Part shown: one piece after another, positions 1 to 8,608 of the stretch
Layout of the letters: every line of letters starts with the position of its first letter
Numbering within the stretch: the first letter of the stretch is position 1
DNA from: Nonomuraea africana
Lineage (GTDB): Bacteria > Actinomycetota > Actinomycetes > Streptosporangiales > Streptosporangiaceae
NCBI RefSeq assembly: GCF_014873535.1
Contig: NZ_JADBEF010000001.1
Location: 4,650,001-4,714,000 of the forward strand
Direction of reading: 5' to 3'
DNA: 64,000 nt
Translations under genes and position numbers: made by a program
Notes under the pieces: generated by a model
The model's input: only the letters and a program-made list of their open reading frames with translations
Database searches by the model: none
What the model was told of the DNA's origin: nothing

Positions 1-54
1 GATAGTTACAAACCCCATAAGTCATCTCCTCGTTGAAGTGTGCCGTTACATTGA

Positions 55-558
55 GTGGTGTGCCCGGCGGGGCGGGCGATAATGCCGGGATGGCATTCAA
101 CGCTCCACCAAAACTCCTTTGTGAGGCGAAGGTCTGCTCGACGACGTAGCGGTGTTTGCCGAGGCCGGAGCCGTGTTCGATGCCGCGGCGGGTTCTGGAA
201 GCCCGCTCTTGAGCGGGTGGGCGTGATCTCCGGGGATCGGCCGAAGATACCTGGTCGTCGCAACCAGGAGAATCGCAAGCACGGCATGCACGCGCTGCGG
301 CACTACTTCGCCAGCGTGCTGCTCGATGCTGGCGAGTCCATCAAGGCGTTGGCCGATTACCTCGGACACCAGAACCCTGGATACACGCTGCGGACGTACA
401 CGCACCTGATGCCCGGCAGCGAGGGCCGGACCCGGAGCGCGATCGACCAGACGTTCAGCCGGGAGGACCCGAAAACCGGAACAGAACCGGACAGCCGTCT
501 TAACGATCAAGGGATCGGCAGTTCAGCGGCCTGCATATGTCACACCTACGATGTGTGA
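55..558 (+). pseudogene. Tyrosine recombinase (phage-type integrase), C-terminal remnant
   Basis: Only the catalytic C-terminal part of a tyrosine recombinase survives. In the reading frame ending at 558, homology begins at about residue 47 (FWKPALERVG). The active-site blocks follow: HALRH (His79, Arg82), the LGH motif (His105) and the tyrosine context TYTHLMP (Tyr115). Complete integrases are about 350-450 residues, so the DNA-binding and core domains are missing. Residues 1-46 do not look like integrase, and a neighbouring frame around 160-195 may carry a few more related residues, which suggests an extra frameshift. No att site or tRNA is visible nearby. It is probably the scar of an old integrative element. 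Identity is fairly sure; the 5' limit is arbitrary. Confidence 0.7.
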
Positions 559-594
559 TCCGTAACGGCACGTCGGCTCTCGCCGAGCTTCCAG

Positions 595-638
595 AAAGGC
601 CATCGACCACCCGACGCAGGGCTCGGTCGGTGGCCTTT
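595..638. terminator. Bidirectional terminator-like hairpin
   Basis: Arms at 595-607 and 626-638 pair over 13 bp with a single G-T wobble and begin with AAAGGCC, so both strands end in a short T run. It sits between the convergent integrase remnant and the acetyltransferase gene. Confidence 0.6.
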
Positions 639-724
639 CGCGTGCGCTCGATCCGCCGCCTTCGCCGGCGCCGCCGAAGGCTACGTCGTCAGAGAGAACG
701 CGGGCCGCCCCGCCGTCCACGTGG

Positions 725-1267
725 TCATCGCTCTGTGACCAGCCGGTACAGCACGTGCCTGCGCAGTGGGCTGCCGGCGGGCACCCGGGGATGGTCGAAG
801 TCGTCGGCGGGGTCGCGGGTCATGCCCAGACGGCGCATCACGGCCTGGGAGCGCACGTTCGTCATCGCGGTCATGGAGACGATCTCGCCGAGGCCCGCCG
901 CGCCGAAACCGTGGCCGACGGCCGCGCGGGCGGCCTCGATCGCGTATCCGTGCCCCCATGCGGGACGGGCCAGCCGCCAGCCCACCTCGACGGCCGGGGT
1001 GAAGGCGGCCTCGAACGTCTGGAGCGCCAGCCCGGTGAACCCGATGAAGGCGCCCGTCGAACGCACCTCCAGCGCCCACAGGCCGTAACCGTGCTCGTCG
1101 AAGCCGCGCTCGATGCGATCCACGAGAGCGTCGCTCTCGGCGCGGCTCAGGGTGGCGGGGAAGTGCTCCATCACCTCGGGATCGGCGTTCATCGCGGCGA
1201 AGGGCGCGAGATCCGACTCGCGCCAGCGCCGCATGATCAGCCGATCGGTCTCCATCGCGTCACTCAT
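725..1267 (-). CDS. GNAT family N-acetyltransferase (RimJ/RimL-like)
   Basis: A 180-residue protein with the complete RimJ/RimL-type GNAT fold, which transfers acetyl from acetyl-CoA to an amine. The N-terminus ETDRLIMRRW is typical of this subfamily. The acetyl-CoA pyrophosphate loop lies at residues 101-109 (RPAWGHGYA), followed by the helix and the NVRSQAVMRRLGM motif at 137-149. The ATG at 1267 was chosen over an upstream start at 1351 because the extra residues are not GNAT-like. The substrate cannot be predicted; it could be a protein N-terminus, an antibiotic or a small amine. It is monocistronic. Confidence 0.88.
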   Translation of the reverse strand: MSDAMETDRLIMRRWRESDLAPFAAMNADPEVMEHFPATLSRAESDALVDRIERGFDEHGYGLWALEVRSTGAFIGFTGLALQTFEAAFTPAVEVGWRLARPAWGHGYAIEAARAAVGHGFGAAGLGEIVSMTAMTNVRSQAVMRRLGMTRDPADDFDHPRVPAGSPLRRHVLYRLVTER

Positions 1268-1619
1268 CCGCCTATTCTCCAGCCCGGCGGAGGTCGCGAG
1301 TCCGGAGAGGGACGGCGGGGACCTCCAGGGCGGCGTGACGGATCGAGGCACGACGAGACGCCCGGCGGGCCCCGGCGAACCGGCCGGAGCCCGACGAGAC
1401 CGCCGACTCCCCCGCGATGACCCCCAGAGGCGACCTGGCCCCTCGGGTCCGACGATACGTCTGGGGGCGTGACCGCCGGACCCCGGACGCCCTCTGGGAA
1501 TCGACGTGACGGCGGGGACCGGAATCCCGCTGGAGGGGCGTGCTTGGACGGGCGGTCACCCGCGACCCACGGTGGCCTAAGTGTGCCTTGCCGTACCAGA
1601 GAGACCAGACAGCAACGGA
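1268..1619. other. Intergenic region without a recognisable gene
   Basis: About 350 bases between the acetyltransferase and the PASTA-like gene, both on the minus strand. Open frames on both strands here are arginine/proline-rich GC artefacts with no family resemblance. The region should hold the acetyltransferase promoter, but no clear -10/-35 pair was found. Confidence 0.5.
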
Positions 1620-2132
1620 TCAGGCTGGGCAGGATTCGCCGTATTTGACCACGCCCAGCAGGACGGGTGTGCCGATCAGCGGCTGCCCGGCGGCGGGCGA
1701 CTGGGTGCAGACCTGCCAGGCCGTGTCCCAGAAGACGATGCGCCGCTGACCCGTGAGGTCGGTGATCCTGATGGTGGTACGGCCAGGCAGCGACTGCCTG
1801 GCCACGCGGACGCTCTTGCCCCTCAGCGCGGGCATGAACCCCGGCCGGACCGGCGCCTCCACGCGGGCGGGGCAGCTCTCCTCCACCTTCACCACCGCGA
1901 GCTCGACCGGCCTCTCGGGCCGCGCCGCCCCCGGGGCGGGCCGCTGACGGCACACCTTCCAGTCACGCCGCACGACCACGACGCGCCCCCGCCCGCTGAC
2001 GTCGGTGGACCTGATGCGCTCGTAGCCCGCGTCCTTGAGCGACTGGACGGCGGCCACCAGCCCCTGGCCTGCGACGTCGGGCACCGGCGCCACGACGCTC
2101 GACGCCAGCACGATCCCGGCGATCATCCACAT
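1620..2132 (-). CDS. Secreted protein with two PASTA-like repeats
   Basis: A 170-residue exported protein. Residues 1-15 form a hydrophobic signal segment (MWMIAGIVLASSV). Two homologous halves follow, each opening like a PASTA domain (VPDVAGQ..AVQSLKDAGY; MPALRGKSVRVARQ) and each ending with a C-x(n)-SCPA pair, so one disulfide per half is likely. PASTA domains bind peptidoglycan or beta-lactams; here there is no kinase or PBP partner in the protein. The ATG at 2132 was preferred over 2156 because GGAGGA lies at a good distance in front of it. A cell-wall location is inferred; no function is known. Confidence 0.7.
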   Translation of the reverse strand: MWMIAGIVLASSVVAPVPDVAGQGLVAAVQSLKDAGYERIRSTDVSGRGRVVVVRRDWKVCRQRPAPGAARPERPVELAVVKVEESCPARVEAPVRPGFMPALRGKSVRVARQSLPGRTTIRITDLTGQRRIVFWDTAWQVCTQSPAAGQPLIGTPVLLGVVKYGESCPA

Positions 2133-2174
2133 GTGGACTCCTCCCACAGAAACCATGGGGGGAGTGAGCCGATC

Positions 2175-3209
2175 TTACTTGGCCGACCGCAGGCCGGTGA
2201 TGCGGCGGAAGACGTCCCACCAGAACGGCGCGCCGAACAGCAGCGCCAGGTAGGTGACCAGGAAGCCGGGCCAGTGGCTGAGCGTGGTGAGGCGCTCCCA
2301 CCAGGCGCCGCCGTTCCATCGGATGGAGGGGTCGCCCTCCTCGGGGATCGCCACGCTGACGACCGCGTTGTCGAACACCTTGACCAGCGCGGGCGAGCTC
2401 AGCGTCTCGGTCACGCAGCGGTACGGGTTGCCCGGCGTGGCGCACTCCTCGCGCAGCGGTTCGAGCTGCTCGGTGCCGCCCCCCGCGATCGCCGAGACGG
2501 CCGAGCGGTAGGCGTTGTCGCGCAGCAGCGTCTTGGCGTACTCGAGGCCGTCCATGCTGAACAGCAGCACGACGACGAACCCGAGCACCGCCACCACCCA
2601 CTTGACGTAGCGCCGGTAGAGCATGGACAGGCGCCGCATCTCGGCGTCGAACCAGCTCTCGACGCCTTGTCTGAACCGGTCGAGGTCGCGCTGGGCGCCC
2701 TCCCAGAGGCCCTGCAGGTGGCCGTGCAGCGGGCTGCCGACCGCCTGCAGCTTGGCCAGCAGCCCCTCGACGCCGTCCTTCTCGGCGGAGGCCATCTCCA
2801 TCATCGCCACCGAGAACCGCTCGGGCGGGATGTCGGAGATGCTGGTCCTGCCTCTCTTGACGTGGTCGATCTCACGGACCCGCTGGTAGAGCAGGCCGGT
2901 CAGGGCGCCTTCCCGGTCGGGCACGGGCGCGACCTCCGAGGGCGCGGGCTGCTCGTTGTGCGCGGGGCGCGGGTCCTCGGCGAAGGGCAGCTTGGCGAAG
3001 ACGTCGGAGACCGTGCTCGGCAGCCACGACCGGCCCGAGGGCGCGGCGCCGTCCATGGTGTCGCGCAGGTAGGCCCACAGGAACTTGCTGCGGATCGACA
3101 GCAGCCTGACGAAGCCCTCGTTGAGCCCGCTCACCAGCAGCGACAGCAGCAGGAACGACAGCACCAGGCCGAGCGCCAGGTCGACGTAAAGAGACAGCAA
3201 ACCGATCAC
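2175..3209 (-). CDS. Membrane protein of unknown function
   Basis: A 344-residue protein. It begins with a strongly hydrophobic helix (LALGLVLSFLLLSLLVSG), has a soluble, charged middle part of about 150 residues, a second helix (KWVVAVLGFVVVLLFS), a loop containing two cysteines, and a C-terminal helix pair ending in WWDVFRRITG. The GTG at 3209 places the first helix at the N-terminus; a TTG at 3251 would overlap the glnE stop by 4 nt. It lies directly downstream of glnE and may be co-transcribed with it. I do not recognise the family. Confidence 0.7.
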   Translation of the reverse strand: MIGLLSLYVDLALGLVLSFLLLSLLVSGLNEGFVRLLSIRSKFLWAYLRDTMDGAAPSGRSWLPSTVSDVFAKLPFAEDPRPAHNEQPAPSEVAPVPDREGALTGLLYQRVREIDHVKRGRTSISDIPPERFSVAMMEMASAEKDGVEGLLAKLQAVGSPLHGHLQGLWEGAQRDLDRFRQGVESWFDAEMRRLSMLYRRYVKWVVAVLGFVVVLLFSMDGLEYAKTLLRDNAYRSAVSAIAGGGTEQLEPLREECATPGNPYRCVTETLSSPALVKVFDNAVVSVAIPEEGDPSIRWNGGAWWERLTTLSHWPGFLVTYLALLFGAPFWWDVFRRITGLRSAK

Positions 3210-3247
3210 CCCGCGCTCTTGATACACCCCTGCGCGTGGCCCCGCAA

Positions 3248-6178
3248 TCAATCTCCGTAGAAGACTCTCTCCACGACCTGGCGGGCGCGGCGGGTCACCC
3301 TGCGGTAGTCGTCGACGAAGTCCTCGGAGCCGTCGGGCGGGTAGCCGAGCGTCCTGGCGATCAGCCGGCGGTCGCGGGCGTCGGCGGGGACCAGGTCGCC
3401 CGCCCTCCCCTTCACGAGCATGATCGCATCACGGATGCGTGAGGCGAAGCTCCAGCTGTCGACCAGCACCCGCGCCTCCTCCGGGTCCAGCAGCCCTTCG
3501 TGTACGGCGGCGCGCAACGCCTCCAGGGTCCTGGTGGTGCGCAGCGAGGGCAGCGCCCCCGCGTGCCGGAGCTGCAGCAGCTGGACCACCCACTCGACGT
3601 CGGACAGCCCGCCTCTGCCCAGCTTGGTGTGCAGGGTGGGGTCGGCGCCGCGCGGCAGTCGTTCGGCCTCCATGCGCGCCTTCAGCCTGCGGATCTCCCT
3701 GACGGACTCCTGGGGCAGGCCGTCCGCGGGGTGGCGCAGCGGGTCGATCACCGAGAGGAACGCCTCGCCGAGGGCGGCGTCCCCCGCGCAGAACCGGGCC
3801 CGCAGCAGCGCCTGCGACTCCCACGGCGACGACCACCTGTCGTAGTAGGCCCGGTAGGAGGCCAGTGTGCGCACCAGCGGCCCCTGCCTGCCCTCGGGTC
3901 GCAGGTCGGGGTCGATCAGCAGCGGCGGGTCGGGCGCGGGCAGCGCCAGCAGCCGCCTGAGCTCGTTGGCCACGGCGTAGGCGCTATCCATGCGGTCGCA
4001 GACGAACATCACGTCGGCGTCGCTGGCGTAGGAGCACTCCATGCCGCCGAGCCTGCCCATCGCGATGACCGCGAACGCGCCGGGCGACTCTCCCCTGCTC
4101 TCCAGCCGCACCTTGGCCAGCGCCGCGTCGAGGGCGGCCTGGATCGTCACGTCGTTCAGCTCCGACAGGGCCACCCCGACCTGCTCGATGTCGCTCAGGC
4201 CCGACAGGTCGGCGACGGCCGTGCGGAACAGCTCCCTGCGCCGCAGGGCCCGCACGGCGGCGACGGCGGTCTCGGCGTCCTCATGCCTGGAGACGGCGGC
4301 GGCCGCCTCCGCCCGCAGCGCGGCGAAGGGCCTGGCCGCCAGGTCGGCGTCGGAGCCGAGCATGGCGACGGCCTCGGGCGCGCGGGTGAGCAGGTCGGTG
4401 GCGTAGCGGCTGGTGCCGAGGACGCGCGCCATCCGGGCGGCGACGGCGGTCTCGTCACGCAGCAGCCGCAGGTACCAGGGGGTGGTGCCGAGCTGGTCGC
4501 TGACCTGGCGGAAGCCCAGCAGTCCGGCGTCGGGGTCGGGGGTGTCGGCGAACCAGCCGAGCATGACGGGCAGCAGCGTGCGCTGGATGGCCGCGCGCCT
4601 GGACACGCCCGAGGTGAGCGCGGCGATGTGACGCAGCGCCCCCGAGGGGTCGCCGAAGCCGAGCGCCTTCAGGCGGGCGGTCGCCGCGGCGGTGGACAGG
4701 CGCGTCTCGGAGTCGGGCAGCCGCGCCACGGCCTGCAGCAGCGGCCGGTAGAACAGCTTCTCGTGCAGCCGCCGCGCCTCCCTGGCGTGCTTCTTCCACT
4801 GCCTGACGAACTCCGCCTCGGGATCGGGCCCGAGCCTGAGCGCCCTGCCGAGCCTGCGCAGGTCGCCGGGGGCCGAGGGCACGATGTGCGTACGGCGGAG
4901 CCTGTGCAGCTGCAGCAGGTGCTCGACCTGGCGCAGGAAGGTGTAGGCCTCGGCCAGGCCCCTGGCGTCCTCCCTGCCGACGTAGCCGCCCCTGGACAGC
5001 GCGGCCAGCGCGGGAAGCGTGGCCCTGCGACGCAGCAGCGGGTCGAGCCGTCCGTGCACGAGCTGGAGCAGCTGGACGGCGAACTCGATGTCGCGCAGCC
5101 CGCCAGGGCCGAGTTTGAGCTGCCGCTCGCCGTCCTCGCGGGCGTGCGCCTCGACGCGGCGGCGCATCGCCTGGACGTCCTCGACGAAGTTGTCGCGTGA
5201 GGCGGCGCTCCAGACCAGCTCGTCGACCGCCGAGACGTAGGCCGCGCCCAGCGCGGCGTCGCCCGCGACCGGCCTGGCCTTCAGCAGCGCCTGGAACTCC
5301 CAGGTCTTGGCCCAGCGCCGGTAGTAGGCCAGATGGCTGGCCAGGGTACGGACCAGCGGGCCCGCGCGGCCCTCAGGGCGCAGCCCCGCGTCGACCTCCC
5401 ACAGCTCGGCGCAGGCGCGCATCATGCCCTGCGCGAGGCGGGTGGCGGCGCGCAGTGACTTGGTCTCGTCGGCGCCCTCGGCGGGCTCGGCGACGAAGAT
5501 CACGTCAACGTCGCTGATGTAGTTGAGCTCGCGCGCGCCGCACTTGCCCATGCCGATCACGGCCAGCCGTACCGTCGTCAGTTCCTCCGCCGCGGGGCCG
5601 CCGTCGGCGCCCGCCTCGGCCCTCGCGACGGCCAGGCCCGCCTCCAGCGCGGCCCCCGCCAGGTCGGACAGCTCGGCGGTGACCTCGGCGAAGGAGGCCG
5701 CTCCGGTGACGTCGCGGGCGGCCAGGCGCAGCAGCCGCTCGCGGTAGGCGCTCTTGAGCTCGCGCCCGAGGGCTGCCGAGCCCGCGCGGGGCGTCCTGTC
5801 GCCGGGGTCGGCCCCGACCGCGCGCAGGAGCGCCGCCCTCAGCTCGCCCTCGGCGGGCCGCTGGACGCCCTCCTCGCCCGCCAGCGGCCGCCAGTGGCCG
5901 GCGTGGGTCACCAGGTGCTCGCCGAGCGCGACGCTGAGCCCCAGGACGCCGAGCAGGCGGGTGCGCAGGCCGTCGTCGCCGCGCAGCGCGCCGAGCACCT
6001 CAGGGTCTCGCTCGGCCAGGCGGGTCAGCGACAGCAGGGCCAGGTCGGGATCGGCGACTGCGGTGAAGTCGTCGAGCAGCCAGTCGAGGTCCGCCTCCTC
6101 GACCAGGCGCTCGCCGCGGGCCGGGTCGGCGAAGCCGAGCTTCGCCAGGCGGGCGGCGGTGGACTCGATCCTGGGCAC
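3248..6178 (-). CDS. glnE: Bifunctional glutamine synthetase adenylyltransferase/adenylyl-removing enzyme GlnE
   Basis: A 976-residue, full-length GlnE. The protein has two tandem nucleotidyltransferase halves: the N-terminal adenylyl-removing half carries IGMGKCGARELNY followed by the SDVDV metal motif (residues 209-225), and the C-terminal adenylylating half carries AMGRLGGMECSY followed by SDADVMF (about 705-725). It attaches AMP to, and removes it from, the regulatory tyrosine of GSI-beta glutamine synthetase in response to nitrogen state. The GTG start is supported by GAGAGG upstream. In mycobacteria and streptomycetes glnE neighbours glnA2. Here the glnA2-type gene is 9 kb away, separated by accessory genes. 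Confidence 0.97.
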   Translation of the reverse strand: MPRIESTAARLAKLGFADPARGERLVEEADLDWLLDDFTAVADPDLALLSLTRLAERDPEVLGALRGDDGLRTRLLGVLGLSVALGEHLVTHAGHWRPLAGEEGVQRPAEGELRAALLRAVGADPGDRTPRAGSAALGRELKSAYRERLLRLAARDVTGAASFAEVTAELSDLAGAALEAGLAVARAEAGADGGPAAEELTTVRLAVIGMGKCGARELNYISDVDVIFVAEPAEGADETKSLRAATRLAQGMMRACAELWEVDAGLRPEGRAGPLVRTLASHLAYYRRWAKTWEFQALLKARPVAGDAALGAAYVSAVDELVWSAASRDNFVEDVQAMRRRVEAHAREDGERQLKLGPGGLRDIEFAVQLLQLVHGRLDPLLRRRATLPALAALSRGGYVGREDARGLAEAYTFLRQVEHLLQLHRLRRTHIVPSAPGDLRRLGRALRLGPDPEAEFVRQWKKHAREARRLHEKLFYRPLLQAVARLPDSETRLSTAAATARLKALGFGDPSGALRHIAALTSGVSRRAAIQRTLLPVMLGWFADTPDPDAGLLGFRQVSDQLGTTPWYLRLLRDETAVAARMARVLGTSRYATDLLTRAPEAVAMLGSDADLAARPFAALRAEAAAAVSRHEDAETAVAAVRALRRRELFRTAVADLSGLSDIEQVGVALSELNDVTIQAALDAALAKVRLESRGESPGAFAVIAMGRLGGMECSYASDADVMFVCDRMDSAYAVANELRRLLALPAPDPPLLIDPDLRPEGRQGPLVRTLASYRAYYDRWSSPWESQALLRARFCAGDAALGEAFLSVIDPLRHPADGLPQESVREIRRLKARMEAERLPRGADPTLHTKLGRGGLSDVEWVVQLLQLRHAGALPSLRTTRTLEALRAAVHEGLLDPEEARVLVDSWSFASRIRDAIMLVKGRAGDLVPADARDRRLIARTLGYPPDGSEDFVDDYRRVTRRARQVVERVFYGD

Positions 6179-6201
6179 CTCCTCATCCTCTCAGGTTCGC
6201 G

Positions 6202-6238
6202 TATAGTAAGGACTGCAACGCAACGTTGCGTTGTAGTC
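6202..6238 (+). promoter_or_regulatory. -10 element and perfect palindromic operator before the HXXEE gene
   Basis: A TATAGT hexamer at 6202-6207 is followed by the perfect 18-bp palindrome CAACGCAACGTTGCGTTG (6216-6233). The symmetry extends to 28 bp (6211-6238) with one mismatched pair. Its position over the expected transcription start, 15 bases before the ATG at 6253, suggests a repressor site, most likely for a TetR-family protein. No regulator gene is adjacent. The CGTTGCG core also occurs three times in the MFS promoter at 31221-31260. Confidence 0.65.
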
Positions 6239-6252
6239 AGAGAGGAGAGCTC

Positions 6253-6723
6253 ATGGCAGCCTGGGGTTTGCTGGCCGCATGGACCCTGCACGACGCAGAG
6301 GAACTGGCCACGATGGCGGGCTGGGCCCGCGCGCACAAGGCGGAGCTGGCCGAGCGCTTTCCCTGGATCCCCCAGCACGTGTGGGAGCTCGACCAGCGGC
6401 ACGTGACCGTCGCGATCGGCCTCATGGGCGGGCTGGTGGCCGCCGCCGCGGCGAGCGGGCCGAAGAGCGGCCTCTACCGGGCGGCCGTGGCCTCCTTCGG
6501 GGTGCACGGAGTGATCCATCTGGCCCAGGCCGCGGCCATGCGCGGCTACACGCCAGGTGCGCTCACCGCGCCGCTCGTGGTGATCCCCTACTCGGTGTGG
6601 GCGTGGCGAAGGCTCGAGGACCGGCGGCTGCCCGCGTGGAGCTGGCTGCTGCTCCCCGTGGCGCTGGGCGGCGTCCACGCCGCCGCCCACGCGCTCACGA
6701 AGCCGAGGGAGCGCTGGTTCTGA
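6253..6723 (+). CDS. HXXEE domain-containing membrane protein
   Basis: A 156-residue membrane protein. The family-defining HxxEE motif is at residues 13-17 (HDAEE) at the end of the first hydrophobic segment. About four to five further helices follow, with another His-rich helix (GVHGVIHLAQAAA) and a conserved C-terminal GVHAAAHAL. HXXEE proteins are uncharacterised, possibly metal-binding, and often sit next to TetR regulators. The ATG at 6253 has AGAGGAG before it. The 3' end overlaps the convergent GATase gene by 29 bp. Expression is probably governed by the palindrome at 6211-6238. Confidence 0.82.
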   Translation: MAAWGLLAAWTLHDAEELATMAGWARAHKAELAERFPWIPQHVWELDQRHVTVAIGLMGGLVAAAAASGPKSGLYRAAVASFGVHGVIHLAQAAAMRGYTPGALTAPLVVIPYSVWAWRRLEDRRLPAWSWLLLPVALGGVHAAAHALTKPRERWF

Positions 6724-7381
6724 CCGCCTGGTCCCTGACCACGCGGGCGAACGCCGCCGCCATGGGCCGCCACGCCTCGGCCAGGGCCCCCGCCGCCCGC
6801 TTCACCTCGACGACGAGCTCCTCGTCCGCGCCCCAGCCGGCGAAGATCTCGGGCGTGGCCTCGGGGTGGAACTGCACCGCCCAGGCCCGCTCGCCGAGCC
6901 GGTAGGCCTGGTTGGGATACTGGTCGCCGGCGGCCAGCCGTACGGCGCCCTCGGGGAGCGCGGTCATGGCGTCCTGGTGGTACTGCACGGCCACGGCCCG
7001 GCCGAGCCCGCCGAGCAGCGGATCGCCGGCCGCCTCGGGCAGCGCCACGACCTCGCGGGCGCCGATCTCCAGCCCGTCGCCGCCGCGCTCCACCGTGCCG
7101 CCGCAGGCCATGGTCATGAGCTGGGCGCCCAGGCAGATCCCGAGCGTGGGCGTGCCGTTCCCGACGCTGGTCCGCAGCAGGTCACGGGTGGCGGGCAGCC
7201 ACGGATACCCCTCGTCGTCCCAGGCCGAGGCCTCGCCACCCAGGACGATCAGCCCGTCGGGCGCGTGCGCGGGCACGCTCTCGCCCAGGTACGGCCGGAC
7301 GACCTCGCAGGGAACGCCGAGCCACTCCTCGAAGAACCCCAGGCCGGCCCCTGCCTCGTGCTCGATCACGGTGATGCGCAT
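6695..7381 (-). CDS. Class I glutamine amidotransferase-like protein
   Basis: A 228-residue GATase1 domain protein without a fused synthetase. The nucleophile elbow GICLGAQL supplies the catalytic Cys, and the His-Glu pair is in WAVQFHPEATPE. The oxyanion strand is GLIVLGGEASAWDD. Stand-alone GATases of this type resemble GMP-synthase-like amidotransferases; some remove the gamma-glutamyl group from conjugates, others deliver ammonia. The ATG at 7381 starts exactly at the fold (MRITVIEHE); longer reading frames upstream are not homologous. The small gene at 7390-7629 lies only 8 nt upstream, so the two form an operon. The substrate is unknown. Confidence 0.88.
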   Translation of the reverse strand: MRITVIEHEAGAGLGFFEEWLGVPCEVVRPYLGESVPAHAPDGLIVLGGEASAWDDEGYPWLPATRDLLRTSVGNGTPTLGICLGAQLMTMACGGTVERGGDGLEIGAREVVALPEAAGDPLLGGLGRAVAVQYHQDAMTALPEGAVRLAAGDQYPNQAYRLGERAWAVQFHPEATPEIFAGWGADEELVVEVKRAAGALAEAWRPMAAAFARVVRDQAVRTSAPSAS

Positions 7382-7389
7382 AAGCGCAA

Positions 7390-7629
7390 TTATCGGGCCT
7401 TGACGGTGATGGGCGGATCGGGCTCGTCCAGTTCCTCGGAGAGGACGGGAGGCGTCGGCTTGGGCCGCCTCGGCTCCCTGACGCCGCCCTCGCCTCCCGG
7501 CGGCTCGTCGGAGGGGAAATCGAAGGGGAGGTCGTCGTCGGACCAGTGCGGCTCGCCGGGGCCCGACCCCGGCATCCAGGCGGGCGCGCCGCTCGACAGC
7601 GCACGGCGCCTGCGTGAGCGCTTGCTCAT
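7390..7629 (-). CDS. Small hypothetical protein, basic N-terminus and acidic proline-rich tail
   Basis: A 79-residue protein starting MSKRSRRRRALSSG and continuing into a disordered Pro/Asp/Glu-rich stretch (SDDDLPFDFPSDEPP). It has no signal peptide or membrane helix. A GAAGGG Shine-Dalgarno-like sequence lies before the ATG, and the stop is 8 nt from the GATase start, so co-expression is likely. No family is recognised. Composition fits a small intrinsically disordered protein, and coding potential is moderate. Confidence 0.55.
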   Translation of the reverse strand: MSKRSRRRRALSSGAPAWMPGSGPGEPHWSDDDLPFDFPSDEPPGGEGGVREPRRPKPTPPVLSEELDEPDPPITVKAR

Positions 7630-7728
7630 CGCGGGAAACCCTTCGTGGGGGAGCTCCAGTGTCACCCGGCCCTCCCATGAACGCCAGACGGGAAGCGCTG
7701 AATTAGGGTGTGCGCGAGGAGGGCGCCC

Positions 7729-8576
7729 ATGAAGCTCGAAGACCTCGACGGCCTGCGGATCGCCACGTTCGGCACCGGTCCCCGGCGGATCGTCGCGGTG
7801 CACGGCATCACCGCCTCTCTCATGGCGTGGGCCGCCGTGGCGCGACGGCTGCCGCCCGGGTGGTCGCTGGTGGCGATGGACCTGCGGGGCCGCGGTCACA
7901 GTCGCGACCGGCCCGGCCCCTACGGCCTGGCCAGGCACGCCGAGGACGTGTTGCGCGTGGCCGAGCACGTGGGCGCGGGCCCCGAGGCGGTGCTCGCCGG
8001 CCACTCGATGGGCGCCTACGTCGCGGTGCTCGCCGGCGCCCGGCGGCGCTTCGCGAAGGTGGTGCTGGTGGACGGCGGGCTGCCGTTCCCCCCGCCCGTG
8101 CCCGACGCCGACGTGGACGCGGAGATCGAGGCGACGCTCGGCCCGGCGATCGCCAGGCTGAGCCGGACGTTCGCGACGGCCGACGACTACGTCGGCTTCT
8201 TCAGAGCCCATCCGGCCTTCGCGGGGAACTGGACACCCGAGGCGGAGGAGTACGTCAGGTACGACCTGTTCGGGCCCGCGGGGGCGCGGGCGCTCGGGCC
8301 GTGGGCGAGGCCGTCCGCGAGGACGGCAGGTGGATGCGGATCAACGGCGAGCGGATCGGGGCCGCCCTGGCTGCGATCGAGGCGCCCGTCCACCTGCTGC
8401 GGGCCCCTCGCGGGCTGCTCGACCAGGACGTCGGCATGCTGCCCGACGAGCTGGCGACGGCGTGGACCTCGAAGGTCCCGCTGCTGCGCGACGAGGTGGT
8501 GGCCGACTGCAACCACTACACGATCCTGTTCGACGACAGGTGCGCGTCGCTGGTGGCGGGCCGCCTCAGCTCATGA
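7729..8576 (+). pseudogene. Alpha/beta hydrolase with an internal frameshift
   Basis: Two overlapping frames encode consecutive parts of one alpha/beta hydrolase. The first frame, from the ATG at 7729 (CGAGGAGGG ribosome site), holds the oxyanion HG at residues 25-26, the nucleophile elbow GHSMG (91-95) and the cap up to about 8290. The homology then continues in the -1 frame (GEAVREDGRWMRINGERIG ... VVADCNHYTIL), which contains the catalytic His and stops at 8576. A one-base loss in the G/C-rich stretch near 8280-8310 explains this. Read in one frame, the protein loses its catalytic His and gains a nonsense arginine-rich tail. It is either a recent pseudogene or a sequencing error in a GC tract. 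Confidence 0.8.
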
Positions 8577-8585
8577 GGCGGCCCG
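8557..8585. terminator. Strong bidirectional hairpin over the hydrolase stop codon
   Basis: Perfect 12-bp arms at 8557-8568 and 8574-8585 enclose a 5-nt loop. The stop codon of the hydrolase forms the start of the second arm. It lies between two convergent genes, as expected for a shared terminator. Confidence 0.65.
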
Positions 8586-8608
8586 GTGGCCGGCGCGGTG
8601 ACGTGTCT

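Noticed and set aside
1264..1953. A 229-codon minus-strand frame covering the gap at 1268-1619
   Set aside because: It overlaps the PASTA-like gene in another frame and reads as Arg/Gly/Pro repeats.
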